The position numbers were made by a program, and so were the translations under genes. A stretch of DNA of 64,000 bases, from the NCBI RefSeq assembly GCF_023701945.1, contig NZ_JABAEF010000009.1:1-64000 (forward strand). The letters run 5' to 3'. A model generated the notes under the pieces. That model was not told the DNA's origin. It did not search any database and was given only the letters and a program-made list of their open reading frames with translations. This document shows, one piece after another, positions 1-8,031 of this stretch; positions within the stretch are counted from its first letter, which is position 1; every line of letters starts with the position of its first letter. The stretch comes from Rhizobium sp. CG5 (GTDB lineage: Bacteria; Pseudomonadota; Alphaproteobacteria; Rhizobiales; Rhizobiaceae).

Positions 1-111
1 TGCTTCAACCGCCTCAAACACTTTCGCCGTTTCGCCACGCGCTATGAACGAAGGACCATTCACTTCACAGGATTAATCCATCTCGCCGCAATCATGATCT
101 GGAGTTGGTGA
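1..111 (+). mobile_element. IS5-type transposase, C-terminal tail (partial at window edge)
   Basis: An open frame runs from the first base to TGA at 109-111 and gives 36 residues containing NRLKHFRRFATRYERR and HLAAIMIW. This matches the C-terminal DDE/RNase H-like end of IS5-group (IS427-like) transposases, where a Y-(2)-R-(3)-K-like end and the HLA..MIW finish are typical. The rest of the element lies left of the window. Its right end must fall near 112-126, because the opposite-strand recombinase reading frame loses homology there. I did not identify the terminal inverted repeat with certainty. Confidence 0.7.
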
Positions 112-179
112 ATGTCGATCGGTCCTACGCCGCGGCGGACGGAAAGATAGCGATCCAGCTCTTGAGACAGCGTGCTCAT
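60..179 (-). pseudogene. Second tyrosine recombinase, N-terminal stub cut by the IS
   Basis: ATG at 179-177 overlaps the stop of the upstream recombinase frame (ATGA). It begins MSTLSQELDRYLSVRRGVG, a typical start of a rhizobial tyrosine recombinase of the tandem RIT (recombinase in trio) kind. After about 18 residues the frame runs into the antisense of the IS5-type transposase and stops at 60-62. The IS therefore appears to have interrupted the second gene of an overlapping recombinase array. The 4-base overlap is the seen fact; the RIT assignment is an inference. Confidence 0.55.
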
Positions 180-1759
180 GCTGCACCTCCTGTGGTCGGC
201 CACGGCTGAGCAATGGTGCGCAGACCCTCGACATCAAGCCTTGCGTAAATCATAGGGGTCGCACCGGAGCGATGGCGCAGCGTGTCGCTGATTTCCTCCA
301 GAGAAGCGCCATTCCGAACCAGATTGGTCGCCAGACTGTGGCGCAAGATCTGGGCGCCGACATAGGGTGCCGGTGGCTTTAACCCCGTGTGTTCGTAGGC
401 CTTGCGCAGGATCTGATTTAGAACTTGCGCATCCTTGAACGGGTGGTGCGGCGCTCGGTTGATTACAAACAGAGATCGAGACGTGGTCACCCGCTCAAGC
501 TTGATGTATTCCGCCAGCGATTTTCCGACTTCGGGCAGCAGCGGCAATCTGTCGTGCCTGTCGCCTTTCCCACGGATGAGGATTTCGCCAGAGCGCCAGT
601 CGATATCGTCGATCTGCATGGAGACGACCTCTTGAGGACGCAAAGCGAGGCGCGCCATCAACAGCACCATCGCTTAGTTGCGTAAGGTGGATGGTGCCGT
701 GTCGCGCACCGCAGCCAGGATCATCTCAACCTGTTCGAGCGAGATATGACGTGGAAGCCGAGTTCCGAACCGCTGCGCCACACGCGGCACGGCGTTCGCC
801 AGGTTTGTGGCTGTCTTCCCAGCCTTGAACAGGTAGCGGAAGAAGTTTCGCAGGTGGGACGGCACGGTCTTGTCGCGTGGTGCCTTTAGGACAACGCGCG
901 CATGCAGGAACTGGGCGATGTCAGCGGCGGATATGTTCGCGAGGTCATCGGTCTCTTCAGGGAAGCGGAAGTCGAGGAACTGCCCCGCAAACCGCCAGCT
1001 ATCGATGATCGTGCGTTCACTCAATCCCCGTTGACGGCGCAGATAGTCTTCATAGGCTGCCCGTAATTCCGGCCGCTGTGTGGCATTGAGACGGTTGGTT
1101 GCCCCGGAATGATACTGCGCTGCCACTTCCTCATCTCTTGCGCGAGCGGCCTTCCAGAGTTCGTCGCCAACGATGCGTATGGAAGGCACCTCTTTGACGA
1201 TCCATTCGCTCCGGTCGTTGAGCCGAGCGGTCCTGCGCTCTGTGCCTGGGTTCTTCCGGCACTGCTGTTTGTTCCAGACGATACGTCCGATATAGCTCTC
1301 ATTGTTGAGGATGCCGGTCCCGCGGCTCTTCCATCCGCGCACGGCCGTGTCACGCCAGGCAATGCCGTCGGGGCCCTCCAGTCCTTCGCTATTCAACAGG
1401 CTGGCAATATCCTGCCGCGACATGCCATCGGCATAGAGCCTGAAAATGCGTCGGATGATCTCTGCCTTGACGGGATCGATATCGCGCAATCCCCTGATCC
1501 GGTCACCATTCGCATCACGCTGCTGAGAAAGAACATAACCGTAAGACAGGCGCGTGGCTGCCTTGCCCTTCGTCACGGCTATCTTCATGCCCTCGCGTGT
1601 CCGGTAACGGATCTGTTCGACCAGTTCGTGGCTGAGTGCAGCACGCAGCGCCATCTCGAGATCCGTGACCGGCGTGCCGGCATGGACCGTCCAGATGTCG
1701 GCGCATATTTCGGTCGAGCCGGGATCGGTGAACGCCATCCCGGATGAGGCGCGCTGCAC
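176..1759 (-). pseudogene. Chimeric serine/tyrosine recombinase with in-frame stop
   Basis: Reading leftward from about 1650, the frame encodes the Recombinase domain of a large serine recombinase (TREGMKIAVTKGK, SYGYVLSQQ, ADGMSRQDIASLLNSEG, NESYIGRIVWNK). Near 1090 it changes abruptly to the N-terminal half of a tyrosine recombinase (LRAAYEDYLRRQRGLSERTI). A TAA at 674-676 interrupts the frame. The same frame continues without a shift (AMVLLMARLALRPQEV) to TGA at 176-178, with the catalytic-type Arg, Lys, second Arg (ILRHSLAT), His (TLRHRS) and Tyr (IYARLD). The serine catalytic domain is missing, the box usually GAHxLRH reads GAQILRH (His to Gln), and the protein is split. This is almost certainly inactive. 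Confidence 0.7.
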
Positions 1760-2099
1760 GGTCGATATCCGTCATCCCGATCCGGACAGGCTGAATGAAC
1801 TCGAACAACTGGTTACGTCCACAATCGCGCGAGAGTCCGAACGACAGGGGTGTTCCATCTCGACTACACGCAGCTTCGACATGCCCCCCTGCACGTTTCC
1901 CGCCGATCTTCAGCAAGCCACAGAGAAGGCGGCGTAGGCGAGAGGCTTCAAAAGTACGCGGATGCTTTCAGGCGCTTTGCACGACGAGGCGGAATTCGTC
2001 GAACCCGAACATGTGGTCGCCGGCTGCCAGGTGCTTGCCCAGCTGCTGCGTTTCTCGCTGGCTGAACGGGCAATTGAACGTCCTATCAAATTGGATTGA
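1665..2099 (+). pseudogene. M20-family N-carbamoyl/allantoate amidohydrolase remnant
   Basis: The plus frame 1665-1937 contains SVEPGSVNAIPDEARCTVDIRHPDPDR in two blocks, typical of the dimerisation region of M20 N-carbamoyl-L-amino-acid hydrolases (hydantoinase pathway) and allantoate amidohydrolases. A TAG at 1935-1937 interrupts it. The same frame then continues with LSGALHDEAEFVEPEHVVAG up to TGA 2097-2099. In intact relatives the SGAGHDA box and the SHNEAEF-like box are separated by about 20-25 residues; here they are joined, so there is also an internal deletion. The 5' part is absent and abuts the recombinase chimera, which suggests a recombination breakpoint near 1660. Confidence 0.6.
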
Positions 2100-2228
2100 A
2101 ATATTTTCAATTCGGGTCTTTTGAAGTCAGGTGTTCTAATGAAAACGGATGTCCCGGATTATTCCGACGTGTAGTCCGAAAAATTGGAATAATGTTTCTT
2201 TGACGGCTGCCCAGTCCACCCATACGCT

Positions 2229-2242
2229 TTGAAGCGCTTCAA
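2229..2242. promoter_or_regulatory. LacI-type palindromic operator
   Basis: TTGAAGCGCTTCAA is a perfect 14-bp palindrome with the central CG step typical of LacI-family operators. It ends 12 bp before the start of a gene that itself carries a LacI-type helix-turn-helix, so it is a good candidate autoregulatory site. I saw no second copy in the window. Confidence 0.7.
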
Positions 2243-2253
2243 TCGGCGGGGAA

Positions 2254-3435
2254 ATGATGAAAAAAGGCCGTCCTACCATTACGGATGTTGCACGTACCGC
2301 CGGTGTTTCGGTCGGTACCGTGTCCAATTTCCTCAATGGGACAGTGCCGGTCAAAGCCCAAACCGCCGAGAAAATCCAGGCCACCATTCAGAAGCTCGCC
2401 TATCGGCCGAGCGTTTTCGCGCGTTCGCTGCCGATGATGTCGGCCCGCAAGGTCGCGGCTGCCGAGGGCAATCCGCGGCTTCTGGTCGTCGGTCATATCT
2501 GCGTCGATTATCTCTGCCGGGTGCAGGTTTTGCCCCATCGCGACGATCGGGTGGCGGCGAGCCACATCGACAAGGCGCTTGGTGGACCGGCCGCCAACCT
2601 GGCGGTTGCTGCCGCCGCCGTCGGGGCGCCCTACGGCTTGCAGATCGATCTCGCCACGGCCGTCGGCGATGATGCTGACAGCGAGTGGGCCATGGCCGAG
2701 CTTCTGGCGCACGGCGTCAACGTGCTGCCGATCCGCCGGCCGGGCAAGAACCGGCTGCCGCGGGCAATGGTGATCATCGAGGCCAATGGCGGCCGCACGA
2801 TCATTCACGAGACCTTCGAGCTCAGCGACATCGATCTTACTGCCAACATGGATATCGCGCCCGGCCCGGTGCGGTCCTGCCTCCATATCGAAGGATTTCA
2901 CTACGAGCGGATGATGCCGTCGATCGCGCGTTTTCATGAAGCCGGCTGGAATGTCAGCCTGCACACCGCCGGTCTGCCGGAAGGGTCGCGCAATCCGGAA
3001 GCTTTCGAACGCCTGATCGGACAGGTCGATCTCACTTTCATCAACGACGACACGCTGCGCGAAATCTACTCCATCCGCACGCCGCTCGCCTCGATGATCG
3101 AGGAAGCCACCCGGACGATCGCACGGGTGAAACGGCGCGGCGACGTGGTGCTGACGCTCGGTGAATTCGGTGCCGTCGTTTTCCGCAAAAGTGGCGGCCC
3201 ACCGATCGAGGTGCCTGCACTGCCGGTCAGTCGGGTTGATGCGACGGGGGCGGGCGATGCGTTTGCCGGAATTTTCCTAAGCCTCTGGCTGCATGAACGG
3301 CCGCTGGTCGATGCCGCACGCCATGCGGCGGTCGGCGCAAGCCTCACCACCACGTCCGAAGGCGCGCAGGCCCGCACGGCGAACGCCCAGGAACTCGAAG
3401 CACTGCTTTCCGCCGTCGAGGCGAAGGCCGGGTAA
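2254..3435 (+). CDS. LacI-type HTH fused to PfkB-family carbohydrate kinase
   Basis: The 393-aa product has two parts. Residues 8-28 (TITDVARTAGVSVGTVSNFLN) are a LacI-family helix-turn-helix, followed by a hinge-like segment around 40-59. The periplasmic-binding-like sensor domain expected next is missing. From about residue 75 a PfkB/ribokinase fold follows, with GGPAANLAVAAAAVG (110-124) and the ATP/anion-hole signature DATGAGDAFAG (329-339, catalytic Asp about 335). The protein could phosphorylate the imported sugar or nucleoside and regulate its own operon. It is the first gene of the operon, downstream of a palindromic operator. ATG at 2254 or 2257 is possible; the purine-rich GGGGAA precedes both. 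The substrate is unknown. Confidence 0.85.
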   Translation: MMKKGRPTITDVARTAGVSVGTVSNFLNGTVPVKAQTAEKIQATIQKLAYRPSVFARSLPMMSARKVAAAEGNPRLLVVGHICVDYLCRVQVLPHRDDRVAASHIDKALGGPAANLAVAAAAVGAPYGLQIDLATAVGDDADSEWAMAELLAHGVNVLPIRRPGKNRLPRAMVIIEANGGRTIIHETFELSDIDLTANMDIAPGPVRSCLHIEGFHYERMMPSIARFHEAGWNVSLHTAGLPEGSRNPEAFERLIGQVDLTFINDDTLREIYSIRTPLASMIEEATRTIARVKRRGDVVLTLGEFGAVVFRKSGGPPIEVPALPVSRVDATGAGDAFAGIFLSLWLHERPLVDAARHAAVGASLTTTSEGAQARTANAQELEALLSAVEAKAG

Positions 3436-3475
3436 TTTTCTGAAACGACATGATCGAAAGCATAAGGAGACGGAC

Positions 3476-4261
3476 ATGGTGACGAAGGTTTTGCTGGTTG
3501 GGGAGAGCTGGGTCAGTTCGGCAACCCATTACAAGGGGTTCGACCAGTTCGGCAGCGTGACCTTCCATCTCGGTGCCGAGCCACTGGTTGCCGCATTGCA
3601 GGGCGACGAGTTCGATATCACCTATATGACGGCGCATGACTGCGTCGAAAAATTCCCCTTCGCGCTCGAAGGCCTGTCCGAATACCAGGTCATCCTGCTT
3701 TCCGACATCGGGGCGAATTCGCTGCAGCTGCCGCCGGCCGTCTGGCTGCATGGCAAGCCGGTTCCCAATCGCCTGAAGATCATCCGCGAATGGACGAAGG
3801 CCGGCGGCGGGCTCGTCATGGCAGGGGGCTATTTCTCCTTCCAGGGCATCGACGGCAAGGCGCGCTGGCGGCGCACGCCGGTGGAAGAGGCTCTGCCCGT
3901 CACCTGCCTTCCCTATGACGACCGGGTGGAAGTTCCGGACGGTTTCCATGCCGTCGTGACCGGGCCGAAGACCCATCCGATCCTCGAAGGCCTCGACGGC
4001 GAATGGCCGTTGCTTCTCGGTGCCAACGAGGTCGTCGCCAGGGAAGGCGATGGCGTCGAGGTGTTGGCTACGCTTCCGGAAGAGGAAGGTGGTCATCCGC
4101 TGCTCGTCACCGGCAGCTACGGCCAGGGCCGCACCGTCGCCTGGACCTCGGATATCGGACCGCACTGGGTGCCGCACGAATTCGTCGCTTGGGCAGGATA
4201 CGCGACGATCTGGAAGAACATTTTTCGCTGGGCTGCCAACACAGCCGGCACGCCCAAGTGA
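3476..4261 (+). CDS. Glutamine amidotransferase-like protein (ThuA/DUF1355-like)
   Basis: The 261-aa protein resembles the class I glutamine-amidotransferase-like cytoplasmic proteins of the ThuA/DUF1355 group, of unknown reaction and often found next to sugar transport genes. Visible blocks are KVLLVGESW at the N-terminus, an early GLSEYQVILLSDIG strand, and GGGLVMAGGYFSFQG (about 110-124) at the position of the nucleophile elbow, where no Cys is present. It therefore may not be a true amidotransferase. The start at 3476 follows AAGGAGACGGAC. It lies between the fused kinase and the ABC ATPase, so a role in catabolism of the imported compound is likely. Confidence 0.65.
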   Translation: MVTKVLLVGESWVSSATHYKGFDQFGSVTFHLGAEPLVAALQGDEFDITYMTAHDCVEKFPFALEGLSEYQVILLSDIGANSLQLPPAVWLHGKPVPNRLKIIREWTKAGGGLVMAGGYFSFQGIDGKARWRRTPVEEALPVTCLPYDDRVEVPDGFHAVVTGPKTHPILEGLDGEWPLLLGANEVVAREGDGVEVLATLPEEEGGHPLLVTGSYGQGRTVAWTSDIGPHWVPHEFVAWAGYATIWKNIFRWAANTAGTPK

Positions 4262-4289
4262 ACCTGCCGCAAACGCAAAGGACAGCACG

Positions 4290-5063
4290 ATGACCGTTCC
4301 ATTCCTGCGCGCAACCGGGATCACCAAACGCTTCGGCGCGCTCACCGCGCTGAAGGGTGTCGATCTCGAGATCAATGGCGGCGAAGTTCTGGCCCTTCTC
4401 GGCGACAACGGCGCCGGAAAGTCCACCTTCATCAAGATCCTCGCCGGCGCGCATCCCCAGAGCGACGGCGAATTGCTGGTCGAAGGCCAGCCCGTGCAGT
4501 TTGCCTCGCCAAAGGATGCGGCAAGCTCCGGCATCGCGACGATCTTTCAGGAACTCGCCTTATCGGAGAACCTGTCGATCTCGGAGAACGTGTTTCTCGG
4601 GCGTGAGCTGAAGCGCTCGGTGCTGGGCGTTCCGTTTCTGAAGCGCAAGGCGATGCGCGAAAAGGTGGACGGCCTGCTGTACGAACTCGATGCCCATATT
4701 TCCGATCCGGAAGCGCCTGTCGGCAGTCTTTCGGGCGGTCAGCGGCAGGCGGTCGCGATCTGTCGGGCGCTCAATCTCAATGCCCGGCTCGTCATCATGG
4801 ACGAACCGACGGCGGCGCTTGCCGTCGCCGAAACCCGCAAAGTGCTGCAGCTTACCCGCAAGCTTGCCGAACGCGGCTGCGCGGTCGTGCTGATCAGCCA
4901 CAACATTGCCGATGTGTTCGAGGTCGCCGACCGCATGGTCGTCTTCCGCCGTGGCCGAAAGGTCGCCGAGCGGCGGAAGGAAGAGACCAATCCCGAAGAA
5001 ATCGTCTCCCTCATCACAGGCGCTCATCCCGACGTGCGGGCGCTTGAACAAAACAATCAATAA
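4290..5063 (+). CDS. CUT2 sugar ABC transporter ATPase, single domain
   Basis: A 257-aa ATPase with Walker A GDNGAGKST (38-46), Q-loop FQE, signature LSGGQRQ (147-153), Walker B LVIMDEP (167-173) and switch His in ISHN. Ribose/xylose-type (CUT2) importers usually use a fused two-domain ATPase; here there is one nucleotide-binding domain, as in the FrcA/short RbsA-like group of rhizobia. The open frame extends upstream to 4020, but ATG 4290 begins with the family N-terminus (FLRATGITKRFGALTAL) and follows the stop of the previous gene by 28 bp. It energises the importer formed with the downstream binding protein and two permeases. Confidence 0.9.
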   Translation: MTVPFLRATGITKRFGALTALKGVDLEINGGEVLALLGDNGAGKSTFIKILAGAHPQSDGELLVEGQPVQFASPKDAASSGIATIFQELALSENLSISENVFLGRELKRSVLGVPFLKRKAMREKVDGLLYELDAHISDPEAPVGSLSGGQRQAVAICRALNLNARLVIMDEPTAALAVAETRKVLQLTRKLAERGCAVVLISHNIADVFEVADRMVVFRRGRKVAERRKEETNPEEIVSLITGAHPDVRALEQNNQ

Positions 5064-5093
5064 AGCGCGTCACTTGCTCCAGAGAGGCTCCCT

Positions 5094-6080
5094 ATGTTTC
5101 CGAAAATCAAGACAGTTCTAATCATATCCGCATTGACGCTGGCGCTTGGCTCTTCCGCCTTCGCGCAGGACAAGCCGAAGGTTGCCTTCGTGCCCCAGCT
5201 GATCGGCATCCCCTACTTCAACGCCATGGAGGCCGGCGGCAAGCGCGCGGCACAAGATCTCGGCGTCGACTTCATCTATTCCGGCCCGGTCGACACCAAC
5301 CCTGTCGACCAGCTGCAGATCGTCCAGAACCTGATCGATCAGGGCGTCAACGCCGTATCGGTCAGCGTGCTCGACGCATCCGCCATCGCACCGGTCGTCG
5401 AAGCCGCCAAGGCGAAGGGCGTCAAGCTCTTCACCAGCGACAGCGATGCGCCCGATAGCGGTCGTGCCGTCTATGTCGCGCAGGCGACCGACGAGGGCCT
5501 CGGCACCACGATCATCGACGAACTGGTCAAGCGCGTTGGCGAAGATGCCAAGATCGGCATCGTCTCGGGCGAGGCGACGGCCTCCAACCTTAATGCCTGG
5601 ATCGGCTTCATGCAGAAGCAGGCCAAGGAGAAGTATCCGAAGCTGACGCTGCTTGAGCCCCAATATGCCGGCGGCACGGCCCAGCGTGCTGCCCAGATCG
5701 CCGGCGACCTGATGACCGCGAACCCGGATATCAAGGGCATCATCGCGGTGGCCTCCTCGACATGCCCGGGCGTCGCCCAGGCGATCGAGACGGCCGGCAA
5801 GATCGGCACCGTCGTCGGCACCGGTTATTGCAGCCCGAACACCGCCCGCTCCTATATCAAGAGCGGCTCCTTCGGCTTCTCGGTGCTCTGGGATCCGGCG
5901 CAGCTCGGCTACCTGACGGTCTGGGCCGGCAAGCAGCTGATCGACGGCAAGCCTTTCGCTGCTGAAAACACCGTGAAGGGCTTCACCTCGCCGGTCACTT
6001 ACAATGCCGATAGCGGCATTCTGCTGCTCGGTCCTCCAGCCGTCTTTACCGCCGACAATGTCGACAAGTTCGACTTCTAA
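5094..6080 (+). CDS. CUT2 sugar ABC transporter substrate-binding protein
   Basis: A 328-aa periplasmic binding protein of the ribose/autoinducer-2 type (Peripla_BP_4). A signal peptide is visible: positively charged MFPKIK, a hydrophobic stretch and a cut near SSAFAQ at residue 25. The mature part starts with KVAFVPQLIGIPYFNAMEAG, and the hinge pattern includes QNLIDQGVNAVSVSVLDASAIAPVV. The GTGYCSPNTA and GFSVLWDPAQLGY blocks line the ligand cleft in this family. It sits between the ATPase gene and the permeases in the same operon. The ligand cannot be read from sequence; rhamnose/AI-2-like sugars are the nearest class. Confidence 0.88.
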   Translation: MFPKIKTVLIISALTLALGSSAFAQDKPKVAFVPQLIGIPYFNAMEAGGKRAAQDLGVDFIYSGPVDTNPVDQLQIVQNLIDQGVNAVSVSVLDASAIAPVVEAAKAKGVKLFTSDSDAPDSGRAVYVAQATDEGLGTTIIDELVKRVGEDAKIGIVSGEATASNLNAWIGFMQKQAKEKYPKLTLLEPQYAGGTAQRAAQIAGDLMTANPDIKGIIAVASSTCPGVAQAIETAGKIGTVVGTGYCSPNTARSYIKSGSFGFSVLWDPAQLGYLTVWAGKQLIDGKPFAAENTVKGFTSPVTYNADSGILLLGPPAVFTADNVDKFDF

Positions 6081-6098
6081 GGGCGGGTAAAGTCTGTG

Positions 6099-7076
6099 AT
6101 GCGACAGTCGAGTCCACGACTTCTCGCCATCGGCGGACGTGAATGGGCGCTGCTTGGCGCGGTCATTCTCGCCACGATCGTCTTTTCTGTCGCGTCACCC
6201 TATTTCGCGACGGCAGGCAATGCCACGACAATCGCCCGCAACAGCACCGAGCTGATGCTGGCCGGTCTCGGCATGACCCTGCTGCTCGCCATGGGCAGTA
6301 TCGATGTCTCGATCGGCATCCTGATGGGACTTGCTGCCATCGCCGTCGCCCACGCCCTGCTGGCGTCGGTTGCGCCGGCGCTGGCTTTGCTTGTCGGCCC
6401 GGTGACCGGTGCGGTTATAGGCCTCCTTACGGCGCTGGTTGTCGTGCTCGGCCGGGTGCCGGCGATCGTCGGTACGCTCGGCCTCCTCGGCGTCTATCGC
6501 ATGGGAGTTTTCGCACTTCTCGGCGGGCAATGGCTTTCCGGCCTGCCCACCGGTCTCACCCAGCTCCTGTCCAGCACCGTGCTCGGCATTCCCATGTCTA
6601 TCTTTGCGATTGGGTTGGCCTATCTGGCGGTGTGGTTGGCGCTTCGCCGCACGCCTTACGGTCCGCATCTGCTTTCGATCGGAAATTCGGAGGAGAAAGC
6701 GCGGCTATCCGGCGTGCCGGTAACCAAAGTCCGAATCGCCACTTTCATCATCAGCGGTGCCCTGACCGGCCTTGCGGCAAGCTTCTACGTCGCAAGCTAT
6801 CGCAATGTCGAGATGGCGATCGGCAGCACCCTGGCGCTCGATGCGATCGCCGCCGTCGTGCTTGGCGGTACCAGCATCATGGGCGGGCGCTGCAGCCTTC
6901 TCGGCACGGCACTCGGGGTGATCCTCCTGCGCATCCTGCAGAACGGCTTGCTGCTGATGGGCGTGCCGTCGCTCTGGCAACCTGTCGTGACCGGTGCGCT
7001 GCTGATCGGTGTGCTCGCGCTCGAACTGCCGGCGTCGCGCATGGGTGAATTCAAGGCAAGGTGGATGCAGCGATGA
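6099..7076 (+). CDS. CUT2 sugar ABC transporter permease 1
   Basis: A hydrophobic protein of about 325 aa with eight or more predicted membrane segments and the RbsC/BPD_transp_2 features: an early GMTLLLAMGSIDVSIG segment, the central GRVPAIVGTLG loop and the conserved cytoplasmic block LSIGNSEEKARLSGVPV. The C-terminal LGGTSIMGGR motif is characteristic of CUT2 permeases. The frame is open from a GTG at 6096; ATG at 6099 follows immediately. It overlaps the next permease by ATGA, so the two are translationally coupled and probably form a heterodimer. Confidence 0.88.
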   Translation: MRQSSPRLLAIGGREWALLGAVILATIVFSVASPYFATAGNATTIARNSTELMLAGLGMTLLLAMGSIDVSIGILMGLAAIAVAHALLASVAPALALLVGPVTGAVIGLLTALVVVLGRVPAIVGTLGLLGVYRMGVFALLGGQWLSGLPTGLTQLLSSTVLGIPMSIFAIGLAYLAVWLALRRTPYGPHLLSIGNSEEKARLSGVPVTKVRIATFIISGALTGLAASFYVASYRNVEMAIGSTLALDAIAAVVLGGTSIMGGRCSLLGTALGVILLRILQNGLLLMGVPSLWQPVVTGALLIGVLALELPASRMGEFKARWMQR

Positions 7077-8029
7077 AAAGCCTTCTGAAACGATCCGGTT
7101 CCAGCCGCATCCTGCTTCTGCTCGCCGTGCTGTGGATCGCCGTTATCCTGCTGTTCGCGGCGCTCAGGCCGACGATGTTCAGCGCCTCGACGGTCACAAC
7201 CGTCCTGCAATTCTCGACCATCCTCGCGCTGGTCTCGCTCGGCCAGTGCCTCGTCATCCTGGCCGGAGGGGCCGGTATCGACCTTTCGGTCGGCGGCACC
7301 GTGTCGCTGTCGGTGGTTCTGGCCATGCTCGCTGTGAAGGCCGGCATGCCGCCCGCGTTGCTGCCGGTCGCCTGCGTCGTGGCGGGCACGCTGCTTGGAC
7401 TGTTCAACGGCATTCTGGTCACACGGCTCAAGATACTCCCGTTGATCGCGACGCTCGGCACGCTGTTCGTCTATTCGGGCATGGCGCTGGCGCTGACCGG
7501 CGGCGGCGCGCAATCGGGCGTGCCGACCTGGCTACTGCCCTGGGGCCGGGGAATGATCTTGTCGTTGCCCATGCCGTTTGTAACTCTGGTCGTGCCGGTC
7601 TTCGTCATCGCCGCGGTGCTGCTTCTCTACAGCGCCTGGGGCCGCTGGCTTTTCGCCATGGGCTTCAACGAGCGCTCGGCACGCCTTGTCGGCATTCCCG
7701 TCGATCGCGCCCGGCTTCTCGTCTACGGCCTCAGCGGCCTGCTCGCCGGCCTGGCGGGGCTGGTGTCGCTCGCCTGGCTCGGAAGTGCCAGGCCAAATAT
7801 CGGGCAGAACCTGGAGCTTGAATCGCTCACCGCGGTGATGCTCGGGGGAGTCGCCATAACCGGCGGTATCGGCGGGGTGGGGGGGGTGATCGCTGCCGTC
7901 ACCCTGCTCGTCACCCTGAAGACCGGGCTCCTGCAGCTCAACGTCAACACCGTCTGGCAGGTCGGTATCGTCGGCGCGCTGCTGATCGCCGTCCTGCTCA
8001 TCGAACGTCTTTCAAAACGCTGGAGTTAA
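7073..8029 (+). CDS. CUT2 sugar ABC transporter permease 2
   Basis: The second membrane subunit, about 318 aa, with the same family marks as its neighbour: SLGQCLVILAGGAGIDLSVGG, LKILPLIATLGTLF, the cytoplasmic coupling region FAMGFNERSARLVGIPV and LGGVAITGG near the C-terminus. The start at 7073 is chosen because ATG overlaps the previous stop (ATGA); an in-frame ATG at 7061 would lie inside the previous gene. It ends two bases before the M20 deacylase gene, so the latter is in the same transcript. Confidence 0.88.
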   Translation: MKSLLKRSGSSRILLLLAVLWIAVILLFAALRPTMFSASTVTTVLQFSTILALVSLGQCLVILAGGAGIDLSVGGTVSLSVVLAMLAVKAGMPPALLPVACVVAGTLLGLFNGILVTRLKILPLIATLGTLFVYSGMALALTGGGAQSGVPTWLLPWGRGMILSLPMPFVTLVVPVFVIAAVLLLYSAWGRWLFAMGFNERSARLVGIPVDRARLLVYGLSGLLAGLAGLVSLAWLGSARPNIGQNLELESLTAVMLGGVAITGGIGGVGGVIAAVTLLVTLKTGLLQLNVNTVWQVGIVGALLIAVLLIERLSKRWS

Positions 8030-8031
8030 GC

